In this document: positions 53,417-61,582 of the stretch, one piece after another | How positions within the stretch are numbered: the stretch's first letter is position 1 | Layout: the number at the start of each line of letters is the position of its first letter | NCBI RefSeq assembly: GCF_003946675.1 | Contig: NZ_RHOT01000012.1 | Span: forward strand, 1 to 61,582 | From: Lapidilactobacillus gannanensis | Lineage (GTDB): Bacteria > Bacillota > Bacilli > Lactobacillales > Lactobacillaceae | Reading direction: 5' to 3' | Length of the DNA stretch: 61,582 nt | Notes under the pieces: model-generated | What the model was told of the DNA's origin: nothing | What the model saw: only the letters and a program-made list of their open reading frames with translations | Databases searched by the model: none | Made by a program: the position numbers and the translations under genes

Positions 53417-54388
53417 CTAATCCTTTGTGTTTTCTAAAACTAACGAAGCTGCACCCACAACCCCGGCAACATTGCCTAAAGTTGCTAAGCGTAATTTCGT
53501 ATTGTCACGCACATTAGGGAAAGTAAATTCAGCAAAATACTTCTGAACGCGAGTTAATAAGAAATCACCAGCTGCACTAACGCCACCGCCAATGACAATA
53601 TAACTTGGGTTCAAAGTATTGCCAATATTAGCTAAAGCTAAACCTAAGAAGTAAGTAATCCGATCAACCACTAATAAGGCTAACGTATCATTTGTCTTGG
53701 CGTAGTCAAAGACAATTTTAGCAGAGATTTCATCGCCATCGTCAAGATGACGTTTCAATTCAGAATCACCAGCATATTCTTCAGCCATATCTCGAGCCAC
53801 ACGAACAATCCCAGTTGCTGAAGCAATTGTCTCTAAGCAACCACGCTTACCACAAGTACATAGATAACCCTTAGGATCGACAGTAATATGACCAACTTCA
53901 CCAGCTGAACCAGAAACACCATGTAATAATGAACCGTTAGCGATGATGCCACCACCAATACCAGTTCCTAATGTAATGAAGGCAACATCATCTTGATTAT
54001 CGCCAGCACCCTTCCAACGTTCGCCTAAAGCAGCCACGTTAGCATCATTATCGATAAAGAAAGGAATGCCCGTTGCTTTCTCAATTTCACGTTTCGGATA
54101 AACAAGGTTCTTCCAGTTCAAATTATAAGCACCAATAACTGTCCCATTAACGCGATCAACACTACCAGGTGACCCCATGCCAATCCCAGCAAATTGGTCA
54201 GTCGTCATTGCATATAATTTCAAATGATGATTGATTGAATCGATAATATCAGGGATGATGTGACTACCTTCGTCAAGAATATTTGTTTCTTCACTCCAGC
54301 GTTGTTGAATTTCACCATCTATGGTCATAATGGCAAATTTAATTGACGTGCCACCTAAGTCAACGCCAACCAATTTTTTATTTTCCAT
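53417..54388 (-). CDS. glk: Glucokinase (ROK family)
   Basis: A 323-residue ATP-dependent glucokinase. The ATP-binding GVDLGGTSIKFAI is near residue 8, the catalytic DNDANVAALGE near 113, GTGIGGGII near 138, and the ROK zinc motif CTCGKRGCLE near 172. It phosphorylates free cytoplasmic glucose and lets lactobacilli use non-PTS sugars. It lies five bases after yqgQ, the same order as in B. subtilis (yqgQ-glcK). Confidence 0.95.
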   Translation of the reverse strand: MENKKLVGVDLGGTSIKFAIMTIDGEIQQRWSEETNILDEGSHIIPDIIDSINHHLKLYAMTTDQFAGIGMGSPGSVDRVNGTVIGAYNLNWKNLVYPKREIEKATGIPFFIDNDANVAALGERWKGAGDNQDDVAFITLGTGIGGGIIANGSLLHGVSGSAGEVGHITVDPKGYLCTCGKRGCLETIASATGIVRVARDMAEEYAGDSELKRHLDDGDEISAKIVFDYAKTNDTLALLVVDRITYFLGLALANIGNTLNPSYIVIGGGVSAAGDFLLTRVQKYFAEFTFPNVRDNTKLRLATLGNVAGVVGAASLVLENTKD

Positions 54389-54393
54389 CGTGA

Positions 54394-54636
54394 TTAATCT
54401 CCTTCTCCATTGTTTTCCATCCGTTTTAATTCTGCTTCATGCTCATGACGCAAAACAATTTTAGCGCGGGCATAGAGATGGTCACTGATCAGATTTGCTT
54501 GATGCAATTTCTGCAATTCAGCACTGGTCATTTCAATATCCCATAACCGTTTACCCAAATAAACGTAAATCCCAAAGCGTTTTAGTAATTGCTCAATATC
54601 ATAATAATTATGAAGTTCAGGTTCAAAATCAGACAT
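54394..54636 (-). CDS. yqgQ: YqgQ family protein
   Basis: An 80-residue DUF910 protein with the family core YDIEQLLKRFGIYVYLGKRLWDIEM and a second helical half ending in a charged tail. The structure of B. subtilis YqgQ is a three-helix bundle suggested to bind single-stranded nucleic acid; its role is unknown. I chose the ATG at 54636, whose A overlaps the rhomboid stop (TAATG). The longer upstream frame has a different, hydrophobic-rich composition and is the rhomboid gene in another frame. Confidence 0.88.
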   Translation of the reverse strand: MSDFEPELHNYYDIEQLLKRFGIYVYLGKRLWDIEMTSAELQKLHQANLISDHLYARAKIVLRHEHEAELKRMENNGEGD

Positions 54637-55319
54637 TATAAGCGTACCATTCCTAACCGATATAGGAAAGCACAAATTAGCAAGTAAGCCACAATGGCAC
54701 AAATCTGTAACAATCGTCCTGAACGCTCCCGTTGTCCGGGAAGTGCCAAGCCAATAATCAGCAGAAAGCCACCGATCAAACCGCCAAGATGGCCCCAAAT
54801 ATCTATCCCACTTGCAAATAAATCAAAGATAAAATTAAAGACAGCTAAAGCTGCAAATTGACGACCAGTTTGGCGCAGATAGAAATTATCTTTAAAAACA
54901 ACTCCTAAGGCCATATAAACGCCAAATAAACCAAATAAGGCCGTACTAGCACCTGCTGCCAAGCCATTGGTGGCACCAAAAGCAAAGCTCGTTAAGTTAC
55001 CACTAATCGCACTTAAGAAATAAATGACAGCGTAACGCCAATGACCGATCATTTGTTCCACAGAACCACCGATGTAATATAAAGTGGCCATATTAACCAC
55101 AATATGCATCAGGCCAATGTGAATGAACACTGGCGTAAGCAAACGCCACCACTGACCAGCGATAATCAAAGGTGTAAACTTCGCACCAAACTCGACTAGA
55201 ACTTGACTGGACTCACTGCCACCAGCAATCACTTCGCCTAGATAAACGAGGATCGTGACGATGACCAGTAGTTCAGTGACCCAACTGCGTCGTTGGATTC
55301 GTTGCATCATTCGACTCAT
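54636..55319 (-). CDS. gluP: Rhomboid family intramembrane serine protease
   Basis: A 227-residue multi-pass membrane protease, with about seven hydrophobic segments. The catalytic Ser is in GASTALFG near residue 125, His is in WGHLGG near 178, and HIGLMHIVVNM carries the conserved histidine and asparagine near 70. It resembles B. subtilis GluP/YqgP without the large soluble N-terminal domain. It overlaps the 5-FCL gene upstream by four bases (ATGA) and yqgQ downstream by one. Confidence 0.92.
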   Translation of the reverse strand: MSRMMQRIQRRSWVTELLVIVTILVYLGEVIAGGSESSQVLVEFGAKFTPLIIAGQWWRLLTPVFIHIGLMHIVVNMATLYYIGGSVEQMIGHWRYAVIYFLSAISGNLTSFAFGATNGLAAGASTALFGLFGVYMALGVVFKDNFYLRQTGRQFAALAVFNFIFDLFASGIDIWGHLGGLIGGFLLIIGLALPGQRERSGRLLQICAIVAYLLICAFLYRLGMVRL

Positions 55320-55858
55320 TTAGGTATCACCACCAAATCAACTTGTTGATCGAATTGACTCACTTGCCAAACTGGTACGGTCACAGTCATGGCATTTAAT
55401 GCTAAAACAACGGTTGGTTGTTGGTACTGGGCCAAGAATCGATCATAGTAGCCACCACCAAAACCAACACGCCAGCGATCAGTAGAATAAACTAACCCCG
55501 GAACAATTAGCAAATCAACCTGGTCTAATTGAGGACGATCAGGTAACGGTTCCGGAATACCAAAATCTGATTTACTCAGCTGATCGGCCGCCTGATACTG
55601 GAAAAAGTGCATTTCGTGTGTTGCCGGATAAGTTCGTGGTAAATACACTTGTTTCTGATCACGCCATGCCTGTTCAATAATTGGTTGCGTTGCTACTTCA
55701 ATCGGTGAACTTACCGTTATCCCAATTGAAGCGGCCTGTTGGTAAAGCGGTAACTGCCAAAGTTGCTGATAAAGTGAAGCTTCTTCTTGACGTTTGACCA
55801 ATGCTGGCAATTGCCGCAATTTGGCTATCTGTTGTTGGCGTAATTCTTTTTTCTTCAT
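55316..55858 (-). CDS. 5-formyltetrahydrofolate cyclo-ligase
   Basis: A 180-residue enzyme converting 5-formyl-THF to methenyl-THF with ATP. The conserved C-terminal FGGGYYDRFL motif and the DLLIVPGLVY strand are intact; the basic N-terminus MKKKELRQQQI is typical. I chose the ATG at 55858, eight bases after GAGGAG; a GTG three codons earlier overlaps that site. It is the first gene of the 5-FCL-gluP-yqgQ-glk-rhodanese cluster, also seen in other lactobacilli. Confidence 0.93.
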   Translation of the reverse strand: MKKKELRQQQIAKLRQLPALVKRQEEASLYQQLWQLPLYQQAASIGITVSSPIEVATQPIIEQAWRDQKQVYLPRTYPATHEMHFFQYQAADQLSKSDFGIPEPLPDRPQLDQVDLLIVPGLVYSTDRWRVGFGGGYYDRFLAQYQQPTVVLALNAMTVTVPVWQVSQFDQQVDLVVIPK

Positions 55859-55937
55859 AGTCTTCACTCCTCGCCAAGAAATGCTGGAAATGACAACAGT
55901 GTTTATATAAAAAACGACTGATTAAGCAAAAGAAAAA

Positions 55938-55976
55938 GCCGGACACAAAACAATAAATGTTCTGCCCAGCCATGAA
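55938..55976 (-). terminator. Terminator downstream of rpmG
   Basis: Minus-strand stem GGCTGGGCAGAACA with TGTTTTGTGTCCGGC, followed by TTTTTC. It separates rpmG from the 5-FCL cluster. Confidence 0.65.
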
Positions 55977-56068
55977 TTTAAATCAAACAAACCAAGCTAG
56001 TAAATCTCTTGCAAGTCTGCCAAGGGTTCGACTTACGTTTGCTCAATCGCTTATTTCGTTCAGTTTAA

Positions 56069-56218
56069 CTATTTTGTTTCCCGATGTAAGGTAACTTTGT
56101 GATCACGAGGGCAATACTTCTTTAATTCCAAGCGATCGGGATTGTTACGCTTGTTTTTATTTGATAAGTAAGTCCGTTCATGACATTCTGTACATTCTAA
56201 AGTAATGTTGACACGCAT
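56069..56218 (-). CDS. rpmG: 50S ribosomal protein L33
   Basis: A 49-residue ribosomal protein, [19 protein letters not shown] to a C-terminal HRETK. The zinc cysteines include Cys9, Cys12 and Cys36, but the fourth position of the last pair is Asp (CPRD), as in the RpmGB-type L33 paralogues. AGGGTT precedes ATG. It is monocistronic, with an extended -10 (TGCTATACT, minus strand, near 56267-56275) upstream and a terminator downstream. It is short and easily missed. Confidence 0.95.
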   Translation of the reverse strand: MRVNITLECTECHERTYLSNKNKRNNPDRLELKKYCPRDHKVTLHRETK

Positions 56219-56266
56219 GTGATAACCCTCCATTCTGGTTAATCTACGTTATTCACGACTTTATCA

Positions 56267-56275
56267 AGTATAGCA
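56267..56275 (-). promoter_or_regulatory. Extended -10 promoter of rpmG
   Basis: Minus-strand TGCTATACT 49 bases before rpmG. The -35 is poor (TAGCGG). Confidence 0.45.
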
Positions 56276-56321
56276 GAAAGTCATCGATTCCGCTAGACTT
56301 TTTCGTGAAAAATCTGACTGG

Positions 56322-58424
56322 CTAATTATCGCCTTCAAGTTTGAAATAATCTTCGACCATCATTTTAGCCAAAGTCGTATTATAACCACCTTCATTATTA
56401 ACATCTAAGTTAGGGAAGACGATGGCAATCGCTAATTTAGGATTATCTGACGGCGCATAACCAACAAAACTTAAAGTAGTGGTTTCTGGCGGATTAGTAT
56501 TATTAGGATCATCAGGATTATAGTAGAACGATTGGGCAGTCCCAGTTTTGGCTGACATTGATGGTTTAACATCTTTCAAAGTGTGGGCGGTCCCCCAAGC
56601 CTGCGTCCCATGAACAACGTTGTACATTCCTTGTTTAACGACCGCTAATTGATCATTCGTGAAGCCAACTCGATTTAGTGTTACTGGCTGCTTCTGGTAA
56701 ATTACAGCATCTTTTTCACCAGAATTGCTGGTCTTCTGAATTGAGTTAACCAAATATGGCTGCATCCGATAGCCACCGTTGGCAATTGTGGAAATATACT
56801 GGCCCATCTGCATTAAGGTATACCCGTCGTAGTTACCGTAACTCAAGTCAAGGGCACTACCAACTTTTAATTGGTTATATTCATTTAAGGTTGAACCAAT
56901 GTAACCATCAACCTCACCCGGCAGATCAATACCTGTCTTATAGCCTAAACCAAATTGCTGGAAATAATTACGTTCTGTTTGGAAAATATTATCATCCATT
57001 TTGATTGAAGTGTGAGGACTATAAGCTGCCTTACCTTCTAACATTGCTAAACGCATCATATAAATGTTAGAAGAAACTTCCAATGCCGTTACGGCATTCA
57101 TGCTACTAAAAGTACCCACAGGATAAACAGATTTCTTAACCGGCGTTGATGGCAAATAAATGGCATCATCAGACAAAGTGTTATTAGTTGGGGTAATCAC
57201 ACCATTCATCATCGCACCCAACACAGTTGCGCCTTTGACTGAAGACCCCATTACAAAAGTACGATTGATCACCCCAAGGGCATCATCAGTCATTTTGTTC
57301 GTTTGCGGATTATTCTTAATGCCAGCCATGGCATAAATTGCCCCAGTGCTAGGGTTCATCGCAATGGCGTAAGCCCCGTCAGAATACTTGGTCACACCAG
57401 CAGTCTTGGCGGAATTATAAACGGTCTGTAGATCAGCCTCAACTTTGGCCTGATAAGCTGAGTCAATCGTCAGATTAAGGTTGCTCCCCTTAGTCCCAGA
57501 ATACTCAGTTAACGTGTTCAAAATTTGATTACTGCTACTAACTTCAACTTGAGTTTGCGATTTGGTGCCACGTAAAATCGATTCATATTGTTTCTCTAAA
57601 TAACTATTCCCCACCCGATCATTACGAGAATAACCAGTTGTTAACATCTGATTCAAACTATCTTCTGGCAGTCCCTGTTGCTCGGTGGTGACGTTACCCA
57701 AAATACTACTAATAGAATCACCGTTAGGATAATTACGCGTCCAATTATTGCCCACCGCAACTCCTGGTAACTCTGATAAATGTTCCCCAATTTCAGCGAC
57801 TTCATCAGCAGTGACATTGTTATCTTTCAAATAGACTGTTGATAACTGATAAGCTGAAGCCATTTTGGTATAAATCGTCGCTACTTGCTGTTCGGCATCA
57901 CTTAAGGATAAATCAACATTCTTGATAACATAAGCATTGGCATAGTGGTATCGTTTGCTTTCTGATAAACTATTACCTGTACTATCATAAAGTTGTGACT
58001 TTGGTAGTTTTTTGATAATCGCGCCGTAATTATCAGCATCAGCCAAATAAAAATCAGCTAAATCTGACTTTTGTAGTTTAGTCACGTCAACCTTTAAATA
58101 TTTAGTTAATTTTTTGGCGGTTGCTAGCATTTCACTACTTTTAACGTTGATACTCTTAGTATAAGTAATCGCGTTCTCGGCTTGGTTACCTACCAAAATC
58201 CGCCCTTTGGCATCATAAATCACCCCGCGGGGGACATTGCCAGATACAACGGTCTTATCAGTTCGCTCAACTTCAGATTCGAATTTGTCACCAAAGACAA
58301 TTTGCAAATAACCTAATTGGGCGACTAAAATAGCCAATAAAAGAAAAGCAATAAAAAATAGTAAATTCAGGCGAAACCTGAGTGATGATGTTTTTCCCTT
58401 AGTTTTACGTTGACGACGCATCAT
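56322..58424 (-). CDS. pbp2b: Class B penicillin-binding protein (PBP2B type)
   Basis: A 700-residue transpeptidase. A cytoplasmic basic start is followed by one membrane helix (about residues 20-42), then a dimerisation/pedestal domain and the transpeptidase domain. Active-site motifs are SSVK at 394-397, SSN at 451-453 and KTG at 626-628. It cross-links peptidoglycan with a SEDS partner during division or elongation; there is no C-terminal PASTA, so it is not a PBP2X. The gene is isolated from mreBCD or fts genes here, and divergent from the yfhO-like gene. Confidence 0.92.
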   Translation of the reverse strand: MMRRQRKTKGKTSSLRFRLNLLFFIAFLLLAILVAQLGYLQIVFGDKFESEVERTDKTVVSGNVPRGVIYDAKGRILVGNQAENAITYTKSINVKSSEMLATAKKLTKYLKVDVTKLQKSDLADFYLADADNYGAIIKKLPKSQLYDSTGNSLSESKRYHYANAYVIKNVDLSLSDAEQQVATIYTKMASAYQLSTVYLKDNNVTADEVAEIGEHLSELPGVAVGNNWTRNYPNGDSISSILGNVTTEQQGLPEDSLNQMLTTGYSRNDRVGNSYLEKQYESILRGTKSQTQVEVSSSNQILNTLTEYSGTKGSNLNLTIDSAYQAKVEADLQTVYNSAKTAGVTKYSDGAYAIAMNPSTGAIYAMAGIKNNPQTNKMTDDALGVINRTFVMGSSVKGATVLGAMMNGVITPTNNTLSDDAIYLPSTPVKKSVYPVGTFSSMNAVTALEVSSNIYMMRLAMLEGKAAYSPHTSIKMDDNIFQTERNYFQQFGLGYKTGIDLPGEVDGYIGSTLNEYNQLKVGSALDLSYGNYDGYTLMQMGQYISTIANGGYRMQPYLVNSIQKTSNSGEKDAVIYQKQPVTLNRVGFTNDQLAVVKQGMYNVVHGTQAWGTAHTLKDVKPSMSAKTGTAQSFYYNPDDPNNTNPPETTTLSFVGYAPSDNPKLAIAIVFPNLDVNNEGGYNTTLAKMMVEDYFKLEGDN

Positions 58425-58614
58425 AGATGTGCGTCCCCCTTTCTGTCATACTAGCTCATTCTAGCAAAAAAACTGATAACTGACAAAATTTCCCAGGAAA
58501 CTTTTGAGTTTTTTATACTTTCACTGCTATTTTCTACCTGCTTGACCAACATCACCTGCCGTTTGTGACGCGACTAGTTGACCGTTCGAATAATTGTTTC
58601 TTAAGGAGTAACGC

Positions 58615-61311
58615 ATGATTAAAAAAAGAATTACCGCCAAACCGATCTCGGAAAAATGGTTCTATGGTTTAAGTTTCGCGATTCCGCTATTAGCCGTCTT
58701 CATTTATTTTGCACTAGCCCACAGTTTCCCTTTTGGAAATAGTTCTCTGTTAACAACTGATTTAGGCCAAGAGTATATTGATTTCTATCAATATTACCGC
58801 CGAGTACTTTTAGGCCATCCCGATCAATTTTTTTACTCATTCAGTAGTAGTCTTGGCGGCCCAATGTTGGGCACTTGGGCGTATTACTTACTTAGCCCAC
58901 TAAACTTGATTTTATTACTTACCCCGGGAAAATGGCTAACCGTTGGCGTCTGGTTAATGACAGCAATTAAATTAGGACTCACTGGTTGGACGATGTTTTA
59001 TTTTCTTGATCATCGCCCGCAGCACGCATATTTACACCATGAATGGCAGTTGGCCTTGAGTCTAGCTTATGCGCTGTGTGGGTATACCACTGCTTACCAG
59101 CTTAATATTATGTGGCTTGATGGCGTCATTCTATTGCCGCTTATTATGCTTGGTCTTGAATATTTAGTCAATCGGGGCAAATACTGGACCTATCTCTGGA
59201 CGTTGTCATTAGCAATTTTGACCAACTATTATATTGGTTACATGCTTTGTCTCTTTAGTGTCTTATATTTCAGCTACCTGATGATTAGCAACTGGTCTGC
59301 TAATAAGCGAGGCACCATCATTGCTCGTTTTAGTTTAAGTTCACTATTGGCCGGCAGTTTAAACGTTTGGTTATTATTGCCCAATCTATTAGAACTGCGC
59401 GCGAGTAAAGCCACCTATAACGCCAGTAAAATGATTTGGCGGTTTCAATATAATCCGCTGAAATTAATTCCTAAATTAATGTTAGGTAGTTATAGTTTTG
59501 ATCAAATGTCTTCCGGCCAAGCTAATATTTTTACTGGCACAATCGTGCTGTTTCTGGCCTTATTGTTCTTCCTCCTGCGCGCCATTCCAGGACGGCAAAA
59601 ACTGGCTGCCGGTGGGATAACTTTGTTTCTGCTCTTGTCGTTTTGTTTAGAGCCATTGGACTTATTATGGCATGGCGGACAATTTCCAGTTTGGTATCCT
59701 TCACGTTTCAGCTTTATCTTCAGTGCTTGGTTAATTATTTTAGCCAGCTCAGCTTTGGCCCATCGTCAGAACCTGCGACTATGGCAAGTTGGCGTTTTAG
59801 GGGGCTTCATGGTTGCCTGGTTAGGCTATTTATTCTTTAATCAAAATCAAATCGACTATTTAAAGCCAATCAATTTAGCCTTTACTTGTTTCTTTGCCAT
59901 TGTGTCGTTCTTTTTGATTATGTTCTATTTTAGTGCCCCACCTCGCAATTTGCTGCGGTTTGCCTTGGCCATCGTCCTAATTAGTGAGTTGCTAATTAAC
60001 TACCAAGCTTCCCTGCAACAGATTTCCTACACGCGTCAATCAGAATATTGGAGTTATACTGGCTTACTCAATAATGCTTTAAAAGAGGTCAATCCTAAAC
60101 GATTGCAAACGCAACGTTTAGAGAAGACTTTCAATCGGACTAACGACGATCCCTTCCAATTTGGCTATGCTGGTGGTCAAACCTTTAATTCGATGCTTGA
60201 TCCGATTATTGGTAAATTCTATGATCAAATTGGCCAAGCGGCCGGTGATAATTTTGTTAATTATAAATATGGCACTCAAATTACCGACAGTTTATTAGGT
60301 TATCAGACTTGGTTGACAACCAATCCAGCCATCAATCAAGAATTGCCAGAGTTGCCTGATTTAAGTGCCGGCTTAACCACGACTTCTTTCCGACCTGATG
60401 TCGCTAGTTATGAGTTAGTCAAAAACACTGGTGCGGTGTCTATTTATCAAAATACTAATGCTTTAAACTATGTATTTGCAGCCAATCAAGCAATCACGAA
60501 AACATCACTATTAGACAATCAGCCAGTTACCAATCAAGAACGAATTCTGGCTGGACTAACTGGCACCAATTCTTACCAACCCCTGTATTCATTAGTTAAC
60601 TTTGACCAAGTTAAATTAACGAATCTGACTCGGGACACACCCACTCCCGCTGCTGTTTATACGCGTAAAATGAATGAACTTCCAGGCAGTGTGACTTTTA
60701 CATTTACACCAACAACAAATAATTCTTACTATTTAAGTCTCGGTAGTGTCGTTAATAGCGACCAGATCAGTCTAACTGTTAATGACGAGAATGTCCCGAT
60801 TAATGAAAATTTCCGCGCCGCAATTTTACTTAATGTTGCCCGCCGAGAAATTGGCAAAAAAATTAATATCACGATTTCATTGAAAAAAAATCAAGTTTAT
60901 TTGCAAAATATCAATCTTTACCAGCTTGATCAAACCACAGTCAATCAACGCTTCAAGCAGCTTAAATCTGGTAATGCTAAACTAACAACCGTGAAAGGCG
61001 ATCAACTGGCCGGTACAATCAAGCTAAACAAAAACCAATTACTGATGACCACCATTCCTGCCAATACTGGTTGGCAGCTTTACGTTGACGGGCAAAAACA
61101 ACCGACCCAAAAAGTTCTGAAAACTTTTCTGGGCGTCAAATTAAGTACCGGTAAGCATCAATTCGAATTCAAATTTCAACCAGTTGGTTGGCTAACTGGT
61201 TGGATCATAACACTGGTTAGTGCGCTCATTATTGCTGCGCTCTGGCTAAAAGAACAAGCCACTTCCCAGCAGGGATTAACATTTAAATGGCGCCAACGCC
61301 TTAAAAAATAA
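58615..61311 (+). CDS. yfhO: YfhO family multi-pass membrane protein
   Basis: An 898-residue protein of the YfhO (BacA/GtcA-linked GT-C-like) family. The first 460 residues hold about 12 membrane helices, with an acidic extracellular loop containing TTDLGQEYIDFYQYYRR near residue 45, resembling the conserved D-x-Q motif of GT-C glycosyltransferases. An extracellular C-terminal domain (about 480-865) and a last membrane helix follow. B. subtilis YfhO and L. monocytogenes homologues take part in lipoteichoic acid or wall glycosylation; substrate is inferred. AAGGAG precedes ATG. It is monocistronic. Confidence 0.87.
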   Translation: MIKKRITAKPISEKWFYGLSFAIPLLAVFIYFALAHSFPFGNSSLLTTDLGQEYIDFYQYYRRVLLGHPDQFFYSFSSSLGGPMLGTWAYYLLSPLNLILLLTPGKWLTVGVWLMTAIKLGLTGWTMFYFLDHRPQHAYLHHEWQLALSLAYALCGYTTAYQLNIMWLDGVILLPLIMLGLEYLVNRGKYWTYLWTLSLAILTNYYIGYMLCLFSVLYFSYLMISNWSANKRGTIIARFSLSSLLAGSLNVWLLLPNLLELRASKATYNASKMIWRFQYNPLKLIPKLMLGSYSFDQMSSGQANIFTGTIVLFLALLFFLLRAIPGRQKLAAGGITLFLLLSFCLEPLDLLWHGGQFPVWYPSRFSFIFSAWLIILASSALAHRQNLRLWQVGVLGGFMVAWLGYLFFNQNQIDYLKPINLAFTCFFAIVSFFLIMFYFSAPPRNLLRFALAIVLISELLINYQASLQQISYTRQSEYWSYTGLLNNALKEVNPKRLQTQRLEKTFNRTNDDPFQFGYAGGQTFNSMLDPIIGKFYDQIGQAAGDNFVNYKYGTQITDSLLGYQTWLTTNPAINQELPELPDLSAGLTTTSFRPDVASYELVKNTGAVSIYQNTNALNYVFAANQAITKTSLLDNQPVTNQERILAGLTGTNSYQPLYSLVNFDQVKLTNLTRDTPTPAAVYTRKMNELPGSVTFTFTPTTNNSYYLSLGSVVNSDQISLTVNDENVPINENFRAAILLNVARREIGKKINITISLKKNQVYLQNINLYQLDQTTVNQRFKQLKSGNAKLTTVKGDQLAGTIKLNKNQLLMTTIPANTGWQLYVDGQKQPTQKVLKTFLGVKLSTGKHQFEFKFQPVGWLTGWIITLVSALIIAALWLKEQATSQQGLTFKWRQRLKK

Positions 61312-61582
61312 TGACAACTAGTTAATTGCGCAATCATGAAAAAATAGTTCTGCCGTATCTCGAACTAGATTGACAGGATTTACAGCATCGTGCAACCAGC
61401 TGCAATCAAGAACATGGCCTGTTAAATTCAACCAGGGTCGCCTTAACAATATAAAGTCAGAAATGTGTTCTCAAAAGGCAATCGGTTCCGCTTAACGCAA
61501 AAATGCCGAGCAATTCTGCACTATGCCCTGTCAAGTTGACAGATGAAATAATATAAAATTGAATTTGTCTCTAAACGGCTTC
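61312..61582. other. Intergenic sequence at window end
   Basis: No gene, RNA or clear terminator is visible. Only unstructured AT-rich sequence follows the YfhO gene. Confidence 0.4.

Noticed and set aside
55977..56068. 6S RNA next to the 5-FCL gene
   Set aside because: 6S RNA lies beside 5-FCL in gammaproteobacteria, but this short stretch does not form the long 6S hairpin with a central bubble.

Overview
The window is a low-GC Firmicutes chromosome segment. Gene content and order place it in the Lactobacillaceae: PepX, an Asp23-type protein beside fakA and another beside nusB, DUF3042, YqgQ between a rhomboid protease and a ROK glucokinase, a StkP/PppL pair, and plsX next to acpP without fab genes. 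Genus is inferred only; a deep-branching lineage such as Lapidilactobacillus would fit. Almost everything is core housekeeping. There is no rRNA, IS transposase, prophage or CRISPR array.

Layout. 1-3.9 kb holds a metallophosphatase, an aldo/keto reductase, a zinc-ribbon membrane protein and an SMR (Gdx-type) exporter behind a terminator-containing leader. 4.1-14.8 kb (minus strand) is the translation and SRP block: rnc-smc-ftsY-ylxM-ffh, a 0.7 kb gap with two structured repeats, then rpsP-khpA-rimM-trmD-rplS. 14.9-16.6 kb is an OppA-like lipoprotein. 16.8-22.3 kb is yloU-fakA-recG-plsX-acpP. rpmB lies on the plus strand. 23.2-34.6 kb (minus) is gmk-rpoZ-coaBC-priA-fmt-rsmB-pppL-stkP-rsgA-thiN. 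35.0 kb carries a small plus-strand gene behind tandem LexA-like boxes. 35.5-45.4 kb (minus) is pepP, efp-yqhY-nusB, folD-xseA-xseB-ispA-tlyA-argR-recN and a NUDIX gene. 45.5-46.3 kb is rplU-rpmA with an L21 leader. A third repeat copy, an NDT-like gene and tRNA-Arg(UCU) follow. Then come pepX (+), miaA and glnA (-), a DUF3042 gene (+), the 5-FCL/rhomboid/yqgQ/glk/rhodanese cluster (-), rpmG, a class B PBP, and a YfhO-type membrane protein (+).

How the genes work together. The rnc-to-rplS block builds ribosomes and targets membrane proteins. The gmk-to-thiN block couples nucleotide and cofactor supply, replication restart, initiator tRNA formylation, rRNA methylation and ribosome assembly to Ser/Thr kinase/phosphatase signalling. 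The folD-to-recN block joins one-carbon metabolism, isoprenoid synthesis, exonuclease VII, arginine regulation and DNA repair.

The most unusual signals are: (1) a dispersed, cloverleaf-like intergenic repeat with three copies and compensatory changes in a shared hairpin; (2) a small YolD-like protein behind two LexA-like boxes; (3) a candidate attenuator or riboswitch in front of the Gdx exporter; (4) L27 with the Prp cleavage motif but no prp gene at the locus; and (5) a rhodanese-like protein with Glu in place of the catalytic Cys.
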